NCBI RefSeq assembly: GCF_039522935.1 | Contig: NZ_BAAAEI010000017.1 | Span: 1-64,000, forward strand | Source: Bowmanella denitrificans | GTDB taxonomy: Bacteria; Pseudomonadota; Gammaproteobacteria; Enterobacterales; Alteromonadaceae | Reading direction: 5' to 3' | DNA: 64,000 bases | Shown: positions 32,481-41,465 of the stretch, in pieces | How positions within the stretch are numbered: the first letter of the stretch is position 1 | How the letters are laid out: each line of letters opens with the position of its first letter | Program-made: the position numbers and the translations under genes | Notes under the pieces: model-generated | The model's input: only the letters and a program-made list of their open reading frames with translations | Told to the model about the DNA's origin: nothing | Databases searched by the model: none

Positions 32481-35378
32481 GTGATAAGAGGCAGTGTTGC
32501 CATAGGGCTGTTGTTAGGGACGCTGCTTTGCCCGGCCAAAACATCAGCCACTCAAACGGCCATAAGTTATGCGCTGACGATCCCTGCCTTACCTTTGGGC
32601 GACGCCCTGCGCCAACTGGCCGAACAATCCGATTATTCCTTACTGGCATCCAGCGACATCCTGCCCGATATTCAGTCCACACCGCTTAACGGCGAGTACT
32701 CGCTGAATGAGGCCTTGAGCTTGCTGTTGACCGGCAGCGGTGTTAAAGGGCTATTGCAGGACAAGATGATCTTGCTGGTTGCCGAGGCTGCGCGGCCGGA
32801 TAAAGTTCAGGCCGCGGCCATGCAAACGACACAAAGTGCCACAAAAGTGCTGGAAACGCTGGTGGTGCGCGGTTATCGCGATAGTCTTAGCGCATCCCAG
32901 GCAAAAAAAAGGGCCAGCGCGCTGGTCAGCGATGCGGTGTTTGCCGAAGACATCAGTGATTTCCCTGAGCTGAATTTAGGCGATGCCTTGCAGCGCTTAC
33001 CTGGTATGGTGGCTGAGCGCGATAACGGTGAAACCCGCCAATTAGGACTGCGTGGTTTAGGACCTAACTTTGTGCGGGTGCAGGTCAATGGGGTGGAATC
33101 GCTGGCCACCTTTAACTCGGTGTTTGATCACAGAGGCTCGGCCGGGCGCACACGTAATTTCGATTTTAATATTTTTGCCGCTGAGCTGTTTCGCCTTATC
33201 CAGGTGGATAAAACCTACGCTGCCAGTCAGGATGAAGGTGGCATAGCCGGTACCATCGATCTGGTGACGCCCAAACCTTTTGACTATGAACAGGAGCAGG
33301 CGACATTCTCGGTTAAAGGTGCCTATAACGACCTTTCTCAAGCTTATTCACCGCGTCTTTCTGCGCTTTTTTCCCGCCAATATGTCAACCTCGGTGCGTT
33401 GCTGGCTGTGGCATACAGCGAAACGGACAGCAGTGAGACCGGCCATCGCGATTGGGGGTGGCGGACCTTTTCGCATAAATTGGATGCCTCAATTCCTGCT
33501 AACACGCCCAGCCAGCAGTCCGCTGATTTGGTTGGCCCCACCGTCGCTTCGTACACGCTGGCCAACCGGGTACAGCAGCGGCTGGGATTAACCAGTGCCT
33601 GGCAATGGCGTGTCACACCGCTTTGGTCACTGGATGCTGATCTGTTGTTCGCGCAACTGCAAAGCGTTGATAAGGAATACAATCTGGCTAATCAGGATCC
33701 GCAAGGCCTGCTGGCGCTGCAGTCTGATGCCCACAATACGGTGCGATTTGCTGCCTTTGCGCAGGCCGATATTCGCAGCGAAGCAAAATATTCTGAGGTT
33801 CAGACCCGCTTTATCAATGCCACCTTAAAAAGTCACTATCAAGCCAACGAACGCTGGCAGTGGTCCTGGCTGGGCAGTCTCTCTGAGTCACAATTTAGCA
33901 GTCCGGTGCATGACAAGATTTTCCTGCAAGCGCCACATCAGCCTTTCAGCTTTGACTATGGTGATGAGCGTCGTTTGCCGGTGAATCGCTACGGTGAGGA
34001 TTTGCGCCGTGCGGACATTTGGCAGTTGCATCGTGCCGATGTACGTGAGGACGAGATCCGTAACCGCTTTTATACCGGCGAACTGAACGGCCAACTGCGC
34101 TTGAATCAGCAACTAAGTTTACAACTGGGCCTGCAATATAAGGATTTTCTCTCTGAAGGCTTTGAGCGCAGGGATGATGTGAGGGGCCTGAATGATCTGG
34201 CATTGCCGTTTGTGGCCAGTGCTCTGGCTCATCCGCAACACCCCCAGTATCAGGTGGCCGATGTCGGACAAAGCTTTGACTTGCTGCTGTCTGAGGGACT
34301 GATTGGGCGGGTGTCGGGCGGCGCATTTTCCCGTGAGTTGGACGAGGCATCCAATCGGCCGGGAACCGCCTTTGACGTGCAAGAGCAAAACACCGCGCTG
34401 TTTGCACAACTGGATTTTAGCTACCGGGATCTGCGCGGCAATCTGGGCCTGCGGTATCTGGATAGCCAGGTGCGAAGCCGCGGCGAAGCGCTGGCTCAGA
34501 CGCAGGGAGGAAGCTTTACCCCGGTTTCGTTCAGCAATCACCATCACCAGTGGTTGCCAGCCTTCAACCTTGCCTGGGATTTGAATGACAGCCTGACCTT
34601 AAGGTTGGCGGCCGGACGCAATCTGTCCCGACCGGGGCTGAGCGACCTGCGTGCCACCACCGATGTCAGCATTGCCGATAATCGGGTCGATAATGGTAAC
34701 CCCAATCTGACGCCGTTTATTGCCACATCCTGGGATCTGGGTGCCGAATATTATTTTGCTGAGCAGAACTTCCTTGGTCTGGTGCTGTATTACAAGGATT
34801 TAGATTCCTACATTGTCAGCCAGACCCGTCTGGTGAGCTTTGACGAGTTAAATCTGCCTGACAGCCTGCTCACTGAAGACCGCCAAGGTCAGCTTTTTGC
34901 TTTATCGCAGCCAGTGAATGGCCAGGGCGGCTACATTCAAGGGGCGGAATTGTCCAGCCGTTATGAGTGGACGCCGGGTTTTGGTTTGCTGGCCAATTAC
35001 ACCTATGCCAGTGGTGACACGCATTACCAAATCAATGGCCAACAAGTGCGAGCGCCGCTGCTGGCGCTGTCCCGCCATACTTATAACCTGACCTTGTATC
35101 TGGAAAACGCGATTGGCGGTATCAGGCTGTCCACCACCTACAGAGATCGCTATTTTACCCAGCCCGACAATATCAATATGTTTAGCGGCGTAAATGCCAC
35201 GCAATTTGTGGATGCGGCGGCCTTTTATCGCCTCACCGAGCGACTCAAGCTGAGCTTTGAAGCCTTAAATCTCACCAATGAACCCATCGACCTGTTTGCC
35301 TCCCCTGTGGCCAATCGGCCTTTAGTGCACACCCAATCGGGGCGCACCTTCCAGTTCGGGATAAGCCTCAGCCTGTAA
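32481..35378 (+). CDS. TonB-dependent transducer with STN signalling domain
   Basis: A GTG start gives a 965-residue protein: signal peptide (about 1-25), STN domain (about 30-95: LPLGDALRQLAEQSDYSLLA, YSLNEALSLLLTGSGV), plug (about 115-260: VVRGYRDSL, LNLGDALQRLPGMVAERD, LRGLGPNFVRVQVNGVES) and a barrel ending FQFGISLSL. The STN domain contacts FecR in the periplasm, so this receptor is the sensor of the upstream sigma/anti-sigma pair. It is a clear paralogue of the next gene. The substrate (siderophore, glycan or peptide) is not evident. Confidence 0.92.
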   Translation: MIRGSVAIGLLLGTLLCPAKTSATQTAISYALTIPALPLGDALRQLAEQSDYSLLASSDILPDIQSTPLNGEYSLNEALSLLLTGSGVKGLLQDKMILLVAEAARPDKVQAAAMQTTQSATKVLETLVVRGYRDSLSASQAKKRASALVSDAVFAEDISDFPELNLGDALQRLPGMVAERDNGETRQLGLRGLGPNFVRVQVNGVESLATFNSVFDHRGSAGRTRNFDFNIFAAELFRLIQVDKTYAASQDEGGIAGTIDLVTPKPFDYEQEQATFSVKGAYNDLSQAYSPRLSALFSRQYVNLGALLAVAYSETDSSETGHRDWGWRTFSHKLDASIPANTPSQQSADLVGPTVASYTLANRVQQRLGLTSAWQWRVTPLWSLDADLLFAQLQSVDKEYNLANQDPQGLLALQSDAHNTVRFAAFAQADIRSEAKYSEVQTRFINATLKSHYQANERWQWSWLGSLSESQFSSPVHDKIFLQAPHQPFSFDYGDERRLPVNRYGEDLRRADIWQLHRADVREDEIRNRFYTGELNGQLRLNQQLSLQLGLQYKDFLSEGFERRDDVRGLNDLALPFVASALAHPQHPQYQVADVGQSFDLLLSEGLIGRVSGGAFSRELDEASNRPGTAFDVQEQNTALFAQLDFSYRDLRGNLGLRYLDSQVRSRGEALAQTQGGSFTPVSFSNHHHQWLPAFNLAWDLNDSLTLRLAAGRNLSRPGLSDLRATTDVSIADNRVDNGNPNLTPFIATSWDLGAEYYFAEQNFLGLVLYYKDLDSYIVSQTRLVSFDELNLPDSLLTEDRQGQLFALSQPVNGQGGYIQGAELSSRYEWTPGFGLLANYTYASGDTHYQINGQQVRAPLLALSRHTYNLTLYLENAIGGIRLSTTYRDRYFTQPDNINMFSGVNATQFVDAAAFYRLTERLKLSFEALNLTNEPIDLFASPVANRPLVHTQSGRTFQFGISLSL

Positions 35379-35553
35379 AGGTTGCCGGGCCGTGTTGGTG
35401 GGGTGTCAGCAGATCTTTAATTTATGAAACTTTTATGAAGATACGCCTTTTGCTGAAAAGCGGGTAAGGGTCGTTTGTCTTGTGGCTGATGCATCAACAA
35501 GGCCGCATAACAGCGCCATTTACCACAAGAGCCGTTATTTTGAGGAACCCGCT

Positions 35554-38235
35554 ATGAACTCCCGTATCCGTATTCACAAAGTTGCCATTGGTGTGGCCAG
35601 TGCTTTAACCCTGTCGGCACAGGTTATGGCTGAGCAGACCCCAGATGGTGCAAACGCGATTGAACAGATTGTTGTAAAAGGCTATCGCTCCAGCCTTAAA
35701 GAGAGTGCGGCCATGAAACAGCAGGCCGACACTGTCACCGAAACGATTCTGGCTGAGGATATCGCCAATTTCCCCGATTTAAACCTGGCCGAATCGCTGC
35801 AGCGCATCTCCGGTGTCACCATTTCCCGCGATTCGGGTGAAGGCCGTCAAATTTCGTTACGGGGTCTTGGTCCTAACTTTACCCGTACCCGGGTTAATGG
35901 CCTGGAGGCGCTGTTTACCACGGACTCAGGCATTGACCAGCGCGGTAGCGCATCGCGCACCCGCGACTTTGATTTCAGTGTATTTGCCTCGGAACTGTTT
36001 AACCGCATCGATGTGCATAAGTCCTATGATGCCAGCCTGGACGAAGGGGGACTGGCCGGTACGGTTGACCTGCATACTGCCCGTCCTTTTGACTATGCGG
36101 GATTTCGCGGCGCGGTGTCGACCAAAGCCATTTACAATGACTTAAATAGCAGCACTGGCCCCCGTTTTGCGGGTCTGCTGTCCAATACCTGGGGCGACTT
36201 CGGTGCGTTAGTGTCGGTGGCCTATTCCCAGGTGGAAACCATCGAAAAGGGCTACCATGTCTGGTCCTGGCGTCAGGCCAATTTTGGCGCCGACAACGTC
36301 GCCCCCTCAGTGGATAACGCGGTCGCCGAGCGCTTAATCAACGCCAGCGGCGCTGACCGGGTCTTTGTGCCCAGGGCCAATAACATTGCCTCCTGGCATA
36401 ACGACCGGGAACGTTTAGGCATTACCGCGTCCCTGCAATGGCAGCCATCAGCAACAACCAAATGGTCGCTGGATGGCCTGTATGGCAAATTGTCAAATGA
36501 CCGCATTGAGAACCAGCTTTCCACCGCGGGTACGAATGCCTTTACCGGCGATGTGAATGCGGGCCAGTTGCTGGTTGATGGCGCTATTGTCGGTGATGAT
36601 TTGATGTATGCCTCGTTTGAAAACCTGGATTTGCGCACCGAGTCCAAGGTCAGTTATGGGGAGACCGCTTTCTATCAGCTGTCTTTGCTGGGCGAGTTCG
36701 ACCTGACCGACCATCTGCGGGCGACCTTATTACTGGGCACGTCTGATTCGGATTTCGACCAGCCCATTCACGACAAAGTGTTTGCCGAGGCTGAAGATCA
36801 TGCCTTCTCGGTTGACTGGCGTAACGCTGCTCATGGGCAAAATACCTATGACTTTGATATTACCGATGCCAGTCAATGGTCATTAATGCGCACCGACGTG
36901 CGTGAAGATCGCATTGAAAATGGCTATGACATTGCGCAAACCGACTGGAGCTGGGCGTTTGACAACAGCGAGTCACTGGACTTCGGTTTGCAGTTTAAAC
37001 AGTACGAGTCTTCTGGCTATGAACGGCGTAACCGGGTGGACTGGGAAAACGATCCTACCGCGCCTGAGGCGGTATTTCAGCTAACCGAAATCCCTATTCT
37101 GCGCCCTTATGCCATTGCCAATAACCAGGCGACCTTTGAGCGGGTGGAAGCAACCGGACGTATCTCCCGTAACCTGGACGCCTCTTTTAATCGCCCCGGT
37201 ACGGTATATCAACTGGCCGAAGATACCTTGGCGGTTTATGCCAAGTACAACTTCTTCCGCGAGTTAGCCGGTATGGATGTACGCGGTAATATCGGCGTGC
37301 GCTGGTACGAAACGGACCAAACCTCCAGCGGAGAAGTGAATACCGGTGAGGGATTGGAGTATGTAACGTTCAACAAATCCTATGACGACTTTCTGCCCAG
37401 CCTGAATATCGCCATGGACCTGAGCGATGAGTGGGTGCTGCGCTTTGGCGCCAACCGCAATATTTCCCGCCCGGCTCTGAATCAATTGCGCGCAGCAGGG
37501 CAGGTAGGGGTAGCCGATACGCGTATTGCCGCTGGTAACCCTAATTTACAGCGCTTTGTGGCCGACTCGTTCGACAGCTCGCTGGAATACTACAGCGAGG
37601 ATCTGCGTTTTGCGCTGGGCGTTTTTTATAAGGATATGGACTCCTTTATCGTCGAGCAATCGGTGACCATGCCCTATGCACAAACCGGTTATCCCTTGGC
37701 GTTTTTGGAATTTGACCCGAGGGTGAATGCGCAAACCGAGTTCACCGTGAACCAGCCGATTAACGGCGATGGCGCTACTGTCCATGGTGTGGAGCTGGCC
37801 TTGCAGGCGGATATGACCTTTTTGCCCGGTGCCTGGCAAAACCTTGGCTTTGCCGCCAACCTGACCCTGGCCGATGGTGAAACCACCCTGTTTAATGAAG
37901 GTCAGGCCTTTGAGGTCACGCCACCGGGTTTATCGGAATTGGCTTATAACATCACGGTGTATTACGAGACGGATATCTGGGGCGTGCGTTTGTCCCATGC
38001 TTACCGGGATGATTTTATTGCCGGTGAAGGTGAAAGCCAGAACGTGGTGGAAGGCTATGACGACACCAGTTTCCTGGATTTCAAAGCCTTTTATAACCTG
38101 TCTGAGGCGTTGCAGTTGACGGTAGAAGGCAACAACCTTACCGATGAGCGTATTCGTCAGTTCCAGGATAATCGCACCCAGTCGTACACCACCAGTGGCC
38201 GCAACTTTATTGTGGGTATGTCCTACAAGTTCTAA
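35554..38235 (+). CDS. TonB-dependent receptor, paralogue without STN domain
   Basis: ATG 35554 with GAGGAA upstream gives a signal peptide (SAQVMA) and a protein of 893 residues: plug (IVVKGYRSSLKES, LNLAESLQRISGVTISRD, LRGLGPNFTRTRVNGLEA) and barrel ending NFIVGMSYKF. Plug and barrel match the preceding STN receptor at many positions (RGSASRTRDFDFSVFASELF versus RGSAGRTRNFDFNIFAAELF), so the two arose by duplication. Lacking STN, it probably does the bulk uptake while its partner senses. It is followed by a GC-rich hairpin. Confidence 0.92.
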   Translation: MNSRIRIHKVAIGVASALTLSAQVMAEQTPDGANAIEQIVVKGYRSSLKESAAMKQQADTVTETILAEDIANFPDLNLAESLQRISGVTISRDSGEGRQISLRGLGPNFTRTRVNGLEALFTTDSGIDQRGSASRTRDFDFSVFASELFNRIDVHKSYDASLDEGGLAGTVDLHTARPFDYAGFRGAVSTKAIYNDLNSSTGPRFAGLLSNTWGDFGALVSVAYSQVETIEKGYHVWSWRQANFGADNVAPSVDNAVAERLINASGADRVFVPRANNIASWHNDRERLGITASLQWQPSATTKWSLDGLYGKLSNDRIENQLSTAGTNAFTGDVNAGQLLVDGAIVGDDLMYASFENLDLRTESKVSYGETAFYQLSLLGEFDLTDHLRATLLLGTSDSDFDQPIHDKVFAEAEDHAFSVDWRNAAHGQNTYDFDITDASQWSLMRTDVREDRIENGYDIAQTDWSWAFDNSESLDFGLQFKQYESSGYERRNRVDWENDPTAPEAVFQLTEIPILRPYAIANNQATFERVEATGRISRNLDASFNRPGTVYQLAEDTLAVYAKYNFFRELAGMDVRGNIGVRWYETDQTSSGEVNTGEGLEYVTFNKSYDDFLPSLNIAMDLSDEWVLRFGANRNISRPALNQLRAAGQVGVADTRIAAGNPNLQRFVADSFDSSLEYYSEDLRFALGVFYKDMDSFIVEQSVTMPYAQTGYPLAFLEFDPRVNAQTEFTVNQPINGDGATVHGVELALQADMTFLPGAWQNLGFAANLTLADGETTLFNEGQAFEVTPPGLSELAYNITVYYETDIWGVRLSHAYRDDFIAGEGESQNVVEGYDDTSFLDFKAFYNLSEALQLTVEGNNLTDERIRQFQDNRTQSYTTSGRNFIVGMSYKF

Positions 38236-38256
38236 GGACAGTTACTGATAACCTGA

Positions 38257-38281
38257 AACGCCCCGACCCAGTCGGGGCGTT
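38257..38281 (+). terminator. Terminator-like hairpin after the receptor operon
   Basis: Stem AACGCCCCGAC with its full complement and a 3-nt loop. No clear T-run follows because a repeat element begins immediately, so its own T-tract may have been replaced by the insertion. Confidence 0.65.
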
Positions 38282-38525
38282 AGAGCCTGTTGACCTTTTG
38301 AGTATAGATTTTGTTCAAATCCAGTCCCTTCTGATCACGACGCCGGGCTGCTGGCCTAGTGGGCCTAAGTCAAAGCCCAGCAACCCCGAGCAGGAGGGGC
38401 TGGGTTGAAGTGCTTGTGGGCCTTATTACTCACTTATGTAGAATCACTACACCACGGTCGCGCGGCCTTGTATAAAGGGCCCACAAACTGCTGCAAAATC
38501 ATACTCAAAAGGTCAACACGCTCTA
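38281..38525. repeat. MITE-like palindromic element (about 241 bp)
   Basis: The ends are near-perfect inverted repeats of about 23 bp: left GAGCCTGTTGACCTTTTGAG (38283 onward), right the complement of GAGCGTGTTGACCTTTTGAG (ending 38523), with one mismatch. Both ends are flanked by TA, the target duplication of Tc1/mariner and IS630-type elements. Inside are secondary palindromes (TTGTGGGCC at 38414 with GGCCCACAA at 38478; GGGCTGCTGG with a near complement). It has no coding capacity, so it needs a transposase in trans. Its exact placement right at the hairpin end suggests insertion into the terminator tail. Confidence 0.7.
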
Positions 38526-38650
38526 TTTACCTATCGCAAAATGATGTCACGCTGACAGCATAAGTATTGCTTACCTGACACTTAAGATTTAAGCGTTGGT
38601 TTTGTAAACCGCCTGTTGCTAGATTCTCGCTTCCTAATCAGGAGTGACTT

Positions 38651-40144
38651 ATGTTGAAAGCTGTTGCCTTAAGTGCCTTGTTGTTTTCCCCTGTGTTGCT
38701 GGCTAAGACACCGGGGGCGTTGGCACAATCTACCGCCGAATATGCGGTGCAAACCTATGAACAAGCCATGATAGACAGCCTTGCCAGTCTGGTCAGGCAT
38801 AATACCGTAGCAGTGGAGGGCGTACCCTCACCGGATAATCCTGTACACAGGGCATTTAAACAGGATCTGATCGGCCAGGCGGCTGCATTGGGCCTGGATT
38901 ATCAGGATTATGGCTATGTGATGGTGATTGGATTGGGGCAAGGTCCGGAAAAAATTGGCTTGATCACCCACGGTGATGTACAGCCAGTCAACCCTGATAA
39001 GTGGGCAAAGTCCCCGTTTGAACTGGATATGACCAGTGAGCCGGGTAAATTGCTTGGTCGGGGAACCGAAGACGACAAAGGGCCAATCTCTACGGCTCTA
39101 TTTGCCATGAAGGCCATTAAGGACAAGCAGATTTCCCTGCGCAAACGGATTGAACTTTATGTCTATATGGCCGAGGAATCAGACTGGGGACCACTGCAGG
39201 AATTTATTAAAACCCATACACTGCCTGAGCTGAATATCACCATTGATACACAATATCCCGTGGTAACGGCAGAAAAAGGTTTTGGTATTCTCAGCATGAC
39301 ATTCCCCAACCGGGCTTTGAACACTGCGCAGCCCTATATTAAGCACTTTGAAGGTGGCTTTTTTGCCAGCCAGATCCCTGAAGATGCTAAAGCGGTGATT
39401 GCGAACGCATCCAAAGCCTTGTTGGAAGGTATAAAGCAAAAGGCAGCTGTCCAGCAGGGCATGCAGTACGACTATGATTGGCGTGATGACAACTTGATTG
39501 TGACTGCCTTGGGCAAGTCTGCCCACTCATCCAAACCGGAAAATGGTGTCAATGCTATTACTCATCTGGCCGATGCCTTGTCATCACAACACTGGCCTTC
39601 CAATGCGGCAGGTTCGCTGGTGAATTTTATCAATGACCAATTAGGCACTGGCCTGTATGGCCAGCAGTTTGGCAGTATTGCCTATGCCGACGACTTTATG
39701 GGGCCTATGACGGTATCGTCTACCGTACTGAAACAAGTGGATAAGGGCATACAACTGAGCATCAATATCCGCCGTCCGAAAGGGAAAAGTGCTCAGCAAC
39801 TGGAGCAGGAAATCGATTCGGCTCTGGATAGCTGGCAGAGCCATAATGCTGTCCGGTTGGAAGGTCGCCACTACCGAATTGACGATCCTTTTGTTCTGAC
39901 TGATGCGCCGCATGTAGAAAAATTACTGGGGGTATTCTCGCATTATTCGGGTATAGAAGATGCCCAACCGGTGTCCATCGGCGGCGCCAGCAATTCCAGA
40001 TTGTTCCCCAATGCGGTGGGTTTCGGTCCTGCCATGCCCGGCAAGGAGTACACCGGGCATTCAGAACATGAATTTATCACCCGGGAGCAATTTGTACTGA
40101 ACCTCAGAATGTACACGGCAGCATTGGTGGAACTGGCTAATTAA
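38651..40144 (+). CDS. Secreted M20-family dipeptidase (PepV-like)
   Basis: A signal peptide (about 1-25) precedes a di-zinc peptidase: metal motif THGDVQPV, the bridging Asp in GRGTEDDKGP, catalytic Glu pair in MAEESDW, DTQYP, and the final His in GHSEHEF. The internal lid domain spans about 215-390. The length (497) fits the PepV/carnosinase branch that cleaves dipeptides. CAGGAG lies 7 nt before ATG. It is one of three exported peptidases in this part of the window, suggesting growth on peptides. Confidence 0.88.
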   Translation: MLKAVALSALLFSPVLLAKTPGALAQSTAEYAVQTYEQAMIDSLASLVRHNTVAVEGVPSPDNPVHRAFKQDLIGQAAALGLDYQDYGYVMVIGLGQGPEKIGLITHGDVQPVNPDKWAKSPFELDMTSEPGKLLGRGTEDDKGPISTALFAMKAIKDKQISLRKRIELYVYMAEESDWGPLQEFIKTHTLPELNITIDTQYPVVTAEKGFGILSMTFPNRALNTAQPYIKHFEGGFFASQIPEDAKAVIANASKALLEGIKQKAAVQQGMQYDYDWRDDNLIVTALGKSAHSSKPENGVNAITHLADALSSQHWPSNAAGSLVNFINDQLGTGLYGQQFGSIAYADDFMGPMTVSSTVLKQVDKGIQLSINIRRPKGKSAQQLEQEIDSALDSWQSHNAVRLEGRHYRIDDPFVLTDAPHVEKLLGVFSHYSGIEDAQPVSIGGASNSRLFPNAVGFGPAMPGKEYTGHSEHEFITREQFVLNLRMYTAALVELAN

Positions 40145-40162
40145 TTCGAGATACTGCGACGC

Positions 40163-41263
40163 TTAATGCGTTGCAGCATCCGCCTCATCAATAATGCCAT
40201 CTGCCCGGGTCACCGGGTAGCCCAGATTCATCCAGCCAAAGATGCCTTCCCAGAGGACGGCGGTTTTGCTGTAGCCTTTGTCGCGCAGTTGCCGGATCAC
40301 ATGCTCGGTGGCGGCTCTGGGGCAGGAGCAGTAACCGACAATTTGCACATCTTTGGGCAGACCGGCCAGTTTGTCATCCAGATCGCTGTAATAAGGAAAA
40401 GGGATGGCCCCTTCAATATGGGCACGTTGCCAGACCGACGGCACCCGGGTATCCAGTAAAATCATGCGTTTTTTGTCTTGCAGGGCCTGGTGTAAATCAG
40501 CAGACGACACATACATGTCGTCTGTCAGGGTAAATTGTGGGTCAGCCCCTTGTGGATTCACTATATATTGCTCCGGCGTCGGCAATGCGCGCAGCGGCAC
40601 GCTGCTCTGACTCTGATGACGGGCTTTGCTACGCAAAAAAGCAGTGACATTATCAATATCCTGGTCGGACAAAATGCCGTAGAAGGACTTCATCGGCGTA
40701 CCATCACGACCATTGACAATGGCGTAGCGAATAAACTCATCCTTGTTGTGTGCCAGTGCCGACGGATTAGCCAGCGCCGGGGCGTTGACTCCTTCACCTT
40801 GCTCGCCATGGCAACTGGTACAATGCTGTTTAAACACCGCTTCACCTTTGCTGATATCCCCTGCAACCGGGTTTTCACTTAACCTGACCCGCTCGGCGCC
40901 GGATTGCCAGAATAGCCAGTAGGTGAGATCCCAGACTTCATCCAGATCCATGGGGCCGCCCACTTCGTCCAGATAGCCAGCCATGGCCGTACCTTCGCGC
41001 CCATATGACAAAGGGCGCAAAATCGCATGCGGCACCCCGGATTCAAATAAGCTCTTGCTGCGCAATGAAGGCGCATGGTCATTGGCATAGCCTTGTCGGT
41101 CAGCACCGTGGCACAGCGAGCAGTATTTCTGGTAGTTAGCCTCGGCTTTTGCACTTTGTAATGCGTTGAGCCGACGCGGCGGATCCTGTTTTTCATAGAC
41201 GGGTTTAGCAGCCAGACTACTGGCAAAAGTGAGAGAAGCCAGAATGGCTAGCATACGCTTCAT
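40163..41263 (-). CDS. Dihaem cytochrome c fused to a rhodanese domain
   Basis: A signal peptide (1-19) is followed by two c-type haem domains, CSLCH at 48-52 and CTSCH at 148-152, each with a later Met candidate (AMAGY, PMKSF). After a linker, residues ~245-352 form a rhodanese domain (MILLDTRVPSVWQRAHIEGA, VGYCSCPRAATEHV) with active-site Cys312. Rhodaneses transfer sulfane sulphur. Joined to periplasmic haems, the enzyme may oxidise or carry reduced sulphur, or sense it. No sulphur-oxidation genes are adjacent. The fusion is uninterrupted. Confidence 0.88.
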   Translation of the reverse strand: MKRMLAILASLTFASSLAAKPVYEKQDPPRRLNALQSAKAEANYQKYCSLCHGADRQGYANDHAPSLRSKSLFESGVPHAILRPLSYGREGTAMAGYLDEVGGPMDLDEVWDLTYWLFWQSGAERVRLSENPVAGDISKGEAVFKQHCTSCHGEQGEGVNAPALANPSALAHNKDEFIRYAIVNGRDGTPMKSFYGILSDQDIDNVTAFLRSKARHQSQSSVPLRALPTPEQYIVNPQGADPQFTLTDDMYVSSADLHQALQDKKRMILLDTRVPSVWQRAHIEGAIPFPYYSDLDDKLAGLPKDVQIVGYCSCPRAATEHVIRQLRDKGYSKTAVLWEGIFGWMNLGYPVTRADGIIDEADAATH

Positions 41264-41465
41264 TTTGGTCCTGGGGGCTTTGTTGCCTGAATACTCAAAC
41301 TTTACCGGTTTTTAACAACATTACTCAATCTGTGTGGCCAATAGCGGCTTTTTGTCGTTAAGCGGGTTTTCAACATGCGGTGATACAAAATTTGAACAAT
41401 TTCTGGCTGGTCAGCTGTATGTATGAAAGATATCTTATCGCCAGGTAATACTAAGGGAATTGACC

